From Methylovorus sp035565335 (GTDB taxonomy: Bacteria > Pseudomonadota > Gammaproteobacteria > Burkholderiales > Methylophilaceae): 19,919 nt of DNA. Both the position numbers and the translations under genes were made by a program. The stretch spans positions 1-19,919 of the forward strand of contig DATMSO010000043.1 in the NCBI GenBank assembly GCA_035565335.1, written 5' to 3'. The notes below the pieces were generated by a model, which saw only the letters and a list, made by a program, of their open reading frames with translations, was not told the origin of the DNA and searched no databases. Positions 1 to 6,311 of the stretch are shown here, one piece after another. The stretch's first letter is position 1; every line of letters begins with the position of its first letter.

Positions 1-147
1 TTCCTGTTTGCCACCGGGCCTGGCTCGGAAGTCCAGCGGCCGCTGGCAATTGTGGTGATCGGCGGTTTGATCACCTCCACCGTGCTGACGCTGGTGGTAT
101 TGCCAACGCTGTATCGCTGGTTTGAAGAACCCCGTGTTGAAGCATGA
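1..147 (+). CDS. Heavy-metal RND efflux pump, C-terminal end only (copy 1)
   Basis: Only the last 48 codons are in the window; the 5' part lies upstream of base 1. Frame 1 reads FLFATGPGSEVQRPLAIVVI and continues to a TGA at 145-147. This is the end of the last transmembrane hairpin of CusA/CzcA-type resistance-nodulation-division pumps, inner-membrane proton antiporters that export metal cations. The tail matches the end of the complete pump at 668-3769 at about 41 of 48 positions by eye, so the two are paralogues. The stop codon lies inside the GAGGAG ribosome-binding site of the PII-like gene starting at 158, so the two are almost certainly co-transcribed. Substrate cannot be inferred from this fragment. 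Confidence 0.9.
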   Translation, partial: FLFATGPGSEVQRPLAIVVIGGLITSTVLTLVVLPTLYRWFEEPRVEA

Positions 148-157
148 GGAGTGAACC

Positions 158-490
158 ATGAAAGAGATTAAAGCTGTAGTGCAGCCACACCGCTTGCCCA
201 AGATTCGCTCCGCCCTGCGTAATATCAAGGGTTTCCCCGGCATGACGGTCAGCAAGGCGGATGGTTGCGGTCACCATCTGTCCAATACGTACAATGTGCG
301 CGAAGAACTGACCGATTACAGCCCCAAGGTGCGTATTGAGCTGGTAGCCCCCGATGAGCTGGTCGAGGGTATCCTGCAGGTGCTGGTGGAGGTCGGCCAT
401 ACCGGCCAGCATGGCGATGGTATCGTCTGGGTAACCCCGGTGGAGCGCATGATACGCCTGTCAGAAAAGATCATCGTGCATGATTGCTGA
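158..490 (+). CDS. PII-like protein linked to a metal RND pump (copy 1)
   Basis: 110 aa, the usual length of a PII (GlnB/GlnK) protein. It opens with MKEIKAVVQP, like the MK-x-I-x-A-I-I-x-P start of PII. Residues 82-88 read TGQHGDG, matching the B-loop TGxxGDG that binds nucleotide, followed by VTPVERMIRLSE. The Lys that follows GDG in canonical PII is Ile here. The T-loop region (about 36-55) has no uridylylation-type Tyr context and instead carries a Cys/His patch, C37-G-H39-H40. The last residue is Cys110. Comparative genomics has described a divergent PII group encoded beside heavy-metal RND pumps; this protein fits it. The start is supported by GAGGAG 7 nt upstream. A role in sensing or gating the adjacent pump is inference. 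It is not a standard nitrogen regulator: no glnA, amtB or ntr gene is nearby. Confidence 0.88.
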   Translation: MKEIKAVVQPHRLPKIRSALRNIKGFPGMTVSKADGCGHHLSNTYNVREELTDYSPKVRIELVAPDELVEGILQVLVEVGHTGQHGDGIVWVTPVERMIRLSEKIIVHDC

Positions 491-513
491 TTAAGCGTTT
501 ATTTTTGTAACAC

Positions 514-547
514 CATGACTAAGGCCCGGTTTCGGGCCTTAGTCATG
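514..547 (+). terminator. 15-bp perfect hairpin after PII-like copy 1
   Basis: The left arm catgactaaggcccg (514-528) is the exact reverse complement of 533-547, with loop gttt (529-532). It sits 23 bases after the PII-like stop. No T-run follows on the + strand, so it is either a Rho-assisted or weak terminator or an mRNA 3'-end stabiliser. The next pump gene starts 120 bases further on, so transcription may read through into unit 2 or restart there. Confidence 0.65.
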
Positions 548-667
548 TCTGCCGCTAACATTGCTAAGCCCGCAGTTTATCCTGTACCCTTTGAGTCAAA
601 TCAACTCGCAGCGGTAACCAGCATGCACCTTGCCATGTCTGACCCTGCACGAATCATGAGGTAAGTT

Positions 668-3600
668 TTGATCGAATCTCTCATCCGTGGTGCCCTGCGG
701 CAGCGCATTGTCGTGGTCGTTATTGCCGTTGCTCTTCTGATTGCCGGTCTGTTTGCTGTAAAAAAACTCTCGGTGGATGCCTTTCCGGATGTGACCAATG
801 TGCAGGTACTGATAGCCACGCAGGCCACGGGACGATCGCCGGAGGAAGTCGAGCGCTTTATCACGGTGCCGCTGGAAATCGCCATGACCGGCCTGCCCGG
901 TCTCACCGAAATGCGCTCGCTCAACAAAAATGCCCTGTCGCTGATTACCCTGGTCTTTACCGACGACACTGATGTCTACTTCTCGCGCCAACTGGTGATG
1001 GAGCGCCTGATGGAAGTGATGGACCGCATGCCGGAAGGCGTGACCCCGGTGCTGGGTCCGGTGTCGACGGGTCTGGGCGAGGTCTACCAGTACACCCTGG
1101 ATAAACCCACCGATGGGAAAAAAGAACTCTCGGTGCATGAGTTGACCGAACGCCGTGCCGTGCAGGACTGGGTGGTGCGGCCCTTGCTGCGCGGGATTCC
1201 CGGCGTGGCAGAAATCAACTCGCAAGGGGGTTACGTCAAGCAATACCAGGCGCTGGTAAACCCTGACCGCATGAACCATTACGGCGTGAAGCTGCACGAT
1301 GTTTATCAGGCTCTGGCGCGCAATAACGCCAATAGCGGCGGCGGCGTGTTGCCGCATTATGCTGAGCAATATCTCATCCGCGGCATCAGCCTGATCCAGA
1401 ATCTGGACGATATCCGTAACATCATTCTCAAGGAGCAAAACGGCACGCCAGTGTACATGCGCGATGTGGCCGAAGTGAAGATGGGCTATGAAGTGCGGGT
1501 GGGGGCGATTCTCAAGAATGGCGATACCGAATCCGTCGGCGGTGTGGTGATGATGATGCGCGGCGGTAACGCCAAGGAAGTGGTCAGCCGGATCAAGGCG
1601 CGGGTCAAGGAAATCAACGAAAAAGGCATGCTGCCCGGTGGTTTGCAGATCGTGCCGTATTATGACCGCAGCGAGCTGGTGGACGCGGCCCTGCATACCG
1701 TCACCAAAGTGCTGATTGAAGGCATCGTGCTGGTGATCGTCATCCTCTTCCTGTTCCTGGGTGATGTGCGTTCGAGTCTGATTGTGGTGGGCACGCTGAT
1801 TTTGACGCCGCTGATCACCTTTATGGCGATGAACTACTACGGCATCTCGGCTAACCTGATGTCGCTCGGAGGTCTCGCGATTGCGATTGGTCTGATGGTC
1901 GATGGCTCCGTGGTGGTGGTGGAAAACACCTTTCACCACCTGGGTCACCGCAAGGATGAAAGCAAGATCCGCGTGGTCTTTGAGGCCGCTGCTGAAGTGG
2001 CCACGCCGGTACTGTTCGGCGTGGGCATCATTATTCTGGTATTCCTGCCGCTGATGACACTGCAAGGCATGGAAGGCAAGATGTTTGCGCCCTTGGCTTA
2101 CACCATTGCTATCGCGTTGTTTGTTTCACTGGTGCTTTCGCTTACGCTGACGCCTGCCATGTGCTCATTCATTCTGAAGGGTGGCAGCGGCGAAGATACC
2201 CGCCTGATCCAGGCGATCAAACGCCCTTATGTCAGCATGCTGAGCTGGGCGCTGTCCAATGAGAAGAAAACCATCATGCTGGCGGTGCTGGTGTTTATCG
2301 GCACGCTGGCGATTGTGCCACTGTTGGGCAATTCCTTTATTCCGGAGATGAAAGAGGGTTCCATCGTGCCCGGCATCAACCGTGTGCCGAATATCTCCCT
2401 GGAAGAGTCCATCAAAATGGAAAACGATGCCATGCGCCTCATCATGGAAAAAGTCCCCGGGGTGAAGTCGGCGGTGTCCGGAGTGGGGCGTGGCGAGAGC
2501 CCGGCAGACCCACAGGCGCAGAATGAGTCTACGCCTATCATCAGCCTGAAACCGCGTGATGAGTGGCCGGAGGGCTGGACGCAGGATGATATTGCCGAAA
2601 AAATGCGTAGCGTGCTGGCCGAGTATTTGCCCGGGGTGCAGATCATCATGGCGCAACCGATTTCCGATCGCGTGGATGAGTTGCTCACTGGTGTACGGGC
2701 CGATGTTGCCGTCAAGATCTTCGGCGAAGACATGGTGGTGCTGAAGGCCAAGGCCGATGAAATTTCGCGGATTGCCTCTACGGTGCGCGGCGCGACCGAA
2801 ATCAAGGTGGAAAAAGTCTCCGGTCAGCAGTACCTCAACATCCGCATTGATCGGCAGGCCATTGCGCGCCATGGCATCAACGCCTCGGATATTCATGATG
2901 TGATTGAAACCGCGATCGGCGGCAAGGTGGCGACTGAAATTTACGAAGGCCAGCGCCGCTTCAGTGCTGCCGTGCGCTTTCCGGAAAGCTTCCGCGACAA
3001 CGTGGATGCTATTGGCAATATCCTGATTACCTCGCCCAATGGTTCGCGCGTGGCATTGCGTGATCTGGCACATATTGAAGTACGCGATGGGCCGGCGCAG
3101 ATCAGCCGGGAGCTGGCCAAGCGCCGGATTGTGGTCGGCGTGAATGTGAAAGACCGTGACCTGGGCGGCTTTGTTGCCGAGCTGCAGAAGACGCTGGACA
3201 AGCAGCTCAAGCTGCCTGATGGCTACTACATCGAATACGGCGGTCAGTTCCAGAACATGCAGCGCGCCATGAGCCATCTGATGGTGATCATTCCGGTGAC
3301 CATAGGCGCGATCTTCTTCCTGTTATTTTTGTTATTCAACTCCTTGCGGTATGCCACCATGATTATCATGGTGCTACCATTCGCCTCCATAGGCGGGATT
3401 ATTGCTTTGTTTGTCACGGGTGAATATCTCTCGGTGCCGGCCTCGGTCGGGTTTATTGCGCTGTGGGGGATAGCCGTGCTGAATGGGGTGGTGCTGGTGT
3501 CGTACATACGCAGCCTGCGCGATGAAGGCTTGCCGCAGATGGAAGCCATCATGCAGGGCTGCAAGCAGCGATTCCGGCCGGTGATGATGACGGCTACCGT

Positions 3601-3769
3601 GGCCATGCTTGGCCTGGTGCCGTTTCTGTTTGCCACCGGTCCGGGTTCGGAGATTCAGCGGCCGCTGGCGATCGTGGTAATTGGCGGCCTGATCACCTCC
3701 ACCTTGCTGACGCTCGTGGTGGTGCCTACGCTGTACCGTAAATTTGAAGAGAAAAAAATAGAAGCCTGA
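668..3769 (+). CDS. CusA/CzcA family heavy-metal efflux RND transporter (copy 2)
   Basis: 1033 aa, full length for an HME-RND pump (about 1030-1050). It is a trimeric inner-membrane antiporter that moves metal cations from periplasm or cytoplasm into a tripartite efflux channel. The N-terminus has TM1 followed by DAFPDVTNVQV and the periplasmic porter domain. TM4 contains GLMVDGSVVVVEN with the proton-relay Asp at D412, but lacks the DFG Asp of CzcA. The C-terminal half ends with ATGPGSEIQRPLAIVVIGG. Aligned by eye to E. coli CusA, the three copper-binding Met (573, 623, 672) fall on G569, E620 and E671, and the TM glutamate E939 falls on Leu, so Cu(I)/Ag(I) export is doubtful and a divalent cation is more likely. 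The start is TTG at 668, with GAGG at 658-661 placed 6 nt upstream; no better ATG exists. No fusion-protein or outer-membrane gene accompanies it here. Confidence 0.93.
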   Translation: MIESLIRGALRQRIVVVVIAVALLIAGLFAVKKLSVDAFPDVTNVQVLIATQATGRSPEEVERFITVPLEIAMTGLPGLTEMRSLNKNALSLITLVFTDDTDVYFSRQLVMERLMEVMDRMPEGVTPVLGPVSTGLGEVYQYTLDKPTDGKKELSVHELTERRAVQDWVVRPLLRGIPGVAEINSQGGYVKQYQALVNPDRMNHYGVKLHDVYQALARNNANSGGGVLPHYAEQYLIRGISLIQNLDDIRNIILKEQNGTPVYMRDVAEVKMGYEVRVGAILKNGDTESVGGVVMMMRGGNAKEVVSRIKARVKEINEKGMLPGGLQIVPYYDRSELVDAALHTVTKVLIEGIVLVIVILFLFLGDVRSSLIVVGTLILTPLITFMAMNYYGISANLMSLGGLAIAIGLMVDGSVVVVENTFHHLGHRKDESKIRVVFEAAAEVATPVLFGVGIIILVFLPLMTLQGMEGKMFAPLAYTIAIALFVSLVLSLTLTPAMCSFILKGGSGEDTRLIQAIKRPYVSMLSWALSNEKKTIMLAVLVFIGTLAIVPLLGNSFIPEMKEGSIVPGINRVPNISLEESIKMENDAMRLIMEKVPGVKSAVSGVGRGESPADPQAQNESTPIISLKPRDEWPEGWTQDDIAEKMRSVLAEYLPGVQIIMAQPISDRVDELLTGVRADVAVKIFGEDMVVLKAKADEISRIASTVRGATEIKVEKVSGQQYLNIRIDRQAIARHGINASDIHDVIETAIGGKVATEIYEGQRRFSAAVRFPESFRDNVDAIGNILITSPNGSRVALRDLAHIEVRDGPAQISRELAKRRIVVGVNVKDRDLGGFVAELQKTLDKQLKLPDGYYIEYGGQFQNMQRAMSHLMVIIPVTIGAIFFLLFLLFNSLRYATMIIMVLPFASIGGIIALFVTGEYLSVPASVGFIALWGIAVLNGVVLVSYIRSLRDEGLPQMEAIMQGCKQRFRPVMMTATVAMLGLVPFLFATGPGSEIQRPLAIVVIGGLITSTLLTLVVVPTLYRKFEEKKIEA

Positions 3770-3781
3770 GCGGGCTCAGGC
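3764..3781 (+). other. Hairpin spanning the pump copy 2 stop codon
   Basis: gcctgag (3764-3770), loop cggg, ctcaggc (3775-3781) form a perfect 7-bp stem that includes the TGA stop at 3767-3769. It lies in the 34-base gap before the PII-like gene. Unit 1 has a 10-base gap and no such hairpin. It could influence relative expression of pump and PII-like protein; no T-run follows, so it is not a typical terminator. Confidence 0.45.
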
Positions 3782-3803
3782 GTCATCAGAATAGAGGTTT
3801 GGG

Positions 3804-4139
3804 ATGAAAGAAATTAAAGCCGTGGTGCAGCCTAACCGCTTGCCCAAGATTCGCTCCGCCTTGCGCAATATCAAGGGTTTTCCTGGCATGACCGTGAGCA
3901 AGGTGGATGGCTGCGGCCATTTTCTTGCCAAGCCCTCGGGCGGCATACGCGAAGAGCTGACGGACTATAGCCCCAAGGTGCGCATAGAACTGGTAGCCCC
4001 GGATGAACTGGTCGAAGGCGTGCTGCAAGTGCTGGTCGAAGTCGGGCATACCGGCCAGGTCGGCGATGGCATCGTTTGGGTAACGCCGGTGGAGCGCATG
4101 ATACGCCTGTCAGAGCAGATTACCGTGCTGGAGTGCTGA
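3804..4139 (+). CDS. PII-like protein linked to a metal RND pump (copy 2)
   Basis: 111 aa. About 95 residues are identical to the protein at 158-490, counted by eye. It keeps the PII fold signatures: MKEIKAVVQP at the start, TGQVGDG at the nucleotide-binding B-loop, and VTPVERMIRLSE. It also keeps C37-G-H39 and the terminal Cys. The differences cluster at residues 40-48, within the T-loop, where copy 1 has HLSNTYN and copy 2 has FLAKPSGG, a one-residue insertion that removes the second His and the Tyr. In PII proteins the T-loop contacts the target, so the two copies may be matched to their own pumps (inference). Start ATG is preceded by AGAGG about 7 nt upstream. It follows the pump gene by 34 bases and is followed by a strong hairpin at 4161, closing the transcription unit. 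Confidence 0.88.
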   Translation: MKEIKAVVQPNRLPKIRSALRNIKGFPGMTVSKVDGCGHFLAKPSGGIREELTDYSPKVRIELVAPDELVEGVLQVLVEVGHTGQVGDGIVWVTPVERMIRLSEQITVLEC

Positions 4140-4160
4140 AGCCGGCGTCCGGCTTTCGAT

Positions 4161-4206
4161 GCATGAATAACAGAAAGGCCCTGCGGGGCCTTTCTGTTAT
4201 TCATGC
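4161..4206 (+). terminator. 21-bp perfect hairpin after PII-like copy 2
   Basis: The arms at 4161-4181 and 4186-4206 are exact reverse complements (21 bp) around the loop tgcg (4182-4185). The core is ggccc/gggcc, with an A-rich left arm and a T-rich right arm, so it can act as a terminator in either direction. A smaller hairpin gccgg-cgt-ccggc lies just before it at 4141-4153. It separates the metal block from pyrD. Confidence 0.75.
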
Positions 4207-4291
4207 AAGGTGGCGCGATTAAGCACTTTATCCAAGTTAGATGCCGCCCGTGAATGCACATATTTCCTCCGGAATTTCCGCGATTTTGCAG

Positions 4292-4297
4292 TAAAAT
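4292..4297 (+). promoter_or_regulatory. Possible pyrD -10 element (leaderless start)
   Basis: TAAAAT lies only 6 bases before the pyrD ATG at 4304, and no ribosome-binding site is visible between them. If used, transcription would begin at or next to the start codon. The -35 position has no good match, so support is modest. Confidence 0.35.
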
Positions 4298-4303
4298 CAC
4301 GCC

Positions 4304-5323
4304 ATGAATCTCTACTTCCTGGCCAAACCCCTGCTTTTCACCCTCGATGCCGAGCGTGCCCATGACCTGACCTTGCAAGCGCTACGCACCGGCGAGCGCT
4401 ATGGCGTCAATCGGATATTGGGACAGGGCGCATTACCCGCTACGCCACGCCGCGTGATGGGGCTGGATTTTCCTAATCCTGTGGGTCTGGCGGCCGGTCT
4501 GGATAAAAACGGCGCCTGCATTGATGGTCTGGCGCGTCTTGGTTTTGGCTTTATCGAAGTCGGCACCGTCACACCGCGTCCACAGCCGGGTAATCCCAAG
4601 CCGCGCATGTTCCGATTGCCTGCGGCCAACGCCATTATTAACCGCTTCGGCTTTAATAATCATGGCGTGGATCAGTTGCTGGAAAATGTGCAGAATGCGC
4701 AATATCGCGGCATTCTTGGCATCAATATCGGCAAGAATTTCGATACCCCGAATGAGCGTGCGGTGGATGATTATCTGATTTGCATGCGAAAAGTCTACGC
4801 GCATGCCAGTTACATCACGGTCAATATTTCATCGCCCAATACCAAAAATCTGCGTCAACTGCAGGAAAAGGAAGCCCTGTCGCAATTGCTGGCCGCCTTG
4901 AAGCAAACGCAGCAGGAACTGGCGGATCAATATAGCCGCTATGTACCGGTGGCCCTGAAGATAGCTCCTGACCTGCAGGATGAGCAGATCAGCGAAATTG
5001 CCAGATTGCTCATGCAACACAAGATGGATGGCGTGATTGCAACGAACACCACACTGTCTCGTACGGCGGTGGAGGGCATGCCGCACGCCAGTGAGACGGG
5101 CGGCTTATCGGGTGCGCCTGTACGCAACCTTTCCACGCGCGTTATTCATGCGCTGGCGACGCAACTCGCTGGCGCATTGCCTATCATCGGCGTCGGCGGT
5201 ATTTTGTCGGGAGAGGATGCCTGCGAAAAAATCGAGGCGGGCGCCAGCCTGGTGCAACTCTACAGCGGACTGGTCTATCGCGGCCCAGCGCTGGTGCGGG
5301 AAGCCTGTTCCGCGATCGGTTAA
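4304..5323 (+). CDS. pyrD: Dihydroorotate dehydrogenase (quinone), class 2
   Basis: 339 aa, typical for class 2 PyrD (336-345). It oxidises dihydroorotate to orotate in pyrimidine synthesis using FMN and passes electrons to membrane quinone. The N-terminal segment MNLYFLAKPLLFTLDAERAH is the amphipathic membrane-binding, quinone-tunnel region that marks class 2. Barrel motifs follow: NPVGLAAGLDKNG (about 65-77), the NRFGFNNHG flavin loop, NISSPNTKNLRQLQ carrying the catalytic Ser (176/177), VALKIAPDL with the FMN-contacting Lys, and the phosphate-binding IIGVGGI. It is the first gene of a probable three-gene operon; the next ORF starts 15 bases after its stop. No ribosome-binding site precedes the ATG, consistent with a leaderless mRNA. 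Confidence 0.96.
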   Translation: MNLYFLAKPLLFTLDAERAHDLTLQALRTGERYGVNRILGQGALPATPRRVMGLDFPNPVGLAAGLDKNGACIDGLARLGFGFIEVGTVTPRPQPGNPKPRMFRLPAANAIINRFGFNNHGVDQLLENVQNAQYRGILGINIGKNFDTPNERAVDDYLICMRKVYAHASYITVNISSPNTKNLRQLQEKEALSQLLAALKQTQQELADQYSRYVPVALKIAPDLQDEQISEIARLLMQHKMDGVIATNTTLSRTAVEGMPHASETGGLSGAPVRNLSTRVIHALATQLAGALPIIGVGGILSGEDACEKIEAGASLVQLYSGLVYRGPALVREACSAIG

Positions 5324-5338
5324 ACTCGGGAGTACGTC

Positions 5339-5542
5339 ATGCGCAAAAATGTAGGTTCAAACGATAGCGTGATGCGAATATTGTCCGGCGCAGCCTTGCT
5401 GGGGGCCATGTTCTGGGTGGAATCGCCATGGCGCTGGCTGGGCCTCCTGGGGATTGCCTACCTCATCACCGGCATATTCCGCTGGTGTCCCGCCTATGCT
5501 CTCTTCGGCGTCAGCACCTGCACGCCGCCTGTTGACGAGTAA
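5339..5542 (+). CDS. Small DUF2892 (YgaP-type) inner-membrane protein
   Basis: 67 aa. The N-terminus RKNVGSNDSVMRILSGAALL and the C-terminal pattern GLLGIAYLITGIFRWCPAYALFGVSTC match the DUF2892 family, two-helix inner-membrane proteins also found as the tail of the sulfurtransferase YgaP. There are two hydrophobic helices (about 12-26 and 32-48), and two Cys follow in RWCPAY and STCTP, positions usual for the family. Biochemical function is unknown. The ATG has GGAG 6 bases upstream. The stop TAA shares one base with the next ATG (TAATG), so it is translationally coupled to the GST-like gene. Confidence 0.88.
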   Translation: MRKNVGSNDSVMRILSGAALLGAMFWVESPWRWLGLLGIAYLITGIFRWCPAYALFGVSTCTPPVDE

Positions 5543-6168
5543 TGCCGCTGCCCATTCTTTATTCCTATCGTCGTTGCCCGTATGCCATGCGCGCGCGCAT
5601 GGCGTTGCGATATGCTGGAATTGAAGTGGAGATTCGCGAAATCTCCCTGCGCGACAAACCGCAACACTTGCGCCAGGTCTCTCCCAAGGCAACGGTGCCG
5701 GTTCTGGTATTGCCGGACGGGCGGGTGATTGATCAAAGCCTGGATATCATGCAATGGGCGCTGCAACTGCATGATCCTGCGAAATGGCTGGGGCTGGGCG
5801 ATAGCGTTGACGCTGCCATGCATGCGCTGGTGAAGCAGAACGACGAAGTGTTCAAGCCGGCTCTGGATCGCTATAAATACCCTGATCGTTATCCGGAGCA
5901 ATCGCAGCAGGAATACCGCGCCATTGGCGAGCGTTTTCTGCAAGTGCTGGAGTCGGCATTGCACAAGCACACATGCCTGTTCCGGGCCGACCCTGCGTAT
6001 GCAGATATCGCTATTTTTCCGTTTGTACGGCAATTTTCCATGGTGGACGCCGACTGGTTTGCGGAGGCTCCATACCCTCAATTGCGCAACTGGCTGGCTG
6101 AACGGATAGAAAGTCCGCTATTTGAAGCCATCATGGAAAAGCATCCCATTTGGCAGGCAACAGCCTGA
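5542..6168 (+). CDS. Glutathione S-transferase-like protein
   Basis: 208 aa. The N-terminal thioredoxin-fold domain (about 3-80) has YSYRRCPYAMRARMAL, with C12 in a CPYAMR motif, the cis-Pro of TVPVLVLP, and the glutathione-contacting QSLDIMQWAL. The rest is the all-helical GST C-terminal domain, ending near the IESPLFEAIM and HPIWQ segments. The Cys-Pro active site resembles Cys-type GSTs and glutaredoxin 2 rather than Tyr- or Ser-type enzymes, so thiol transfer or deglutathionylation is likelier than classic conjugation. The substrate is unknown. Its ATG overlaps the stop of the DUF2892 gene, making it the last gene of the pyrD operon, and a strong terminator follows at 6256. Confidence 0.88.
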   Translation: MPLPILYSYRRCPYAMRARMALRYAGIEVEIREISLRDKPQHLRQVSPKATVPVLVLPDGRVIDQSLDIMQWALQLHDPAKWLGLGDSVDAAMHALVKQNDEVFKPALDRYKYPDRYPEQSQQEYRAIGERFLQVLESALHKHTCLFRADPAYADIAIFPFVRQFSMVDADWFAEAPYPQLRNWLAERIESPLFEAIMEKHPIWQATA

Positions 6169-6255
6169 AGATTATGTGCTCGGCTGAGGGCAGTGCCTCA
6201 GCGGGTCGCTTGCACCGCTATCCGAATTGCCCTATCCGGATCTATACCATCCCGT

Positions 6256-6300
6256 ATTAAAAAAGCCCCCGTCCATTTCTGGAGCGGGGGCTTTTTTAAT
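6256..6300. terminator. Bidirectional intrinsic terminator
   Basis: attaaaaaagcccccg (6256-6271) pairs perfectly with 6285-6300 (16 bp) around a 13-base loop that can itself pair (tcca/tgga). Each side ends in a run of A or T, giving a GC stem plus T-run on both strands. It lies between the convergent GST-like gene (+) and clpA (-) and serves both. A weaker 7-bp hairpin (gctgagg/cctcagc, 6183-6202) sits upstream near the GST stop. Confidence 0.92.
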
Positions 6301-6311
6301 GCAGTCCGGCG

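Noticed and set aside
590..600. tttga-g-tcaaa palindrome before pump copy 2 as a metal-regulator operator.
   Set aside because: Only 11 bases, no clear promoter around it and no second copy; too short to support as a site.
596..2065. Long His-rich open frame antisense to pump copy 2 (489 codons).
   Set aside because: It mirrors the codon pattern of the pump gene, has low-complexity His/Gln composition and no recognisable domain; the sense frame is a clear RND protein.
2165..3277. Second long antisense open frame in pump copy 2 (370 codons).
   Set aside because: Same reason: a by-product of GC-biased codons in the sense gene, with no domain and no start signals.
6183..6202. Hairpin gctgagg/cctcagc after the GST-like gene as a separate terminator.
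   Set aside because: No T-run, and a far stronger terminator follows within 60 bases.
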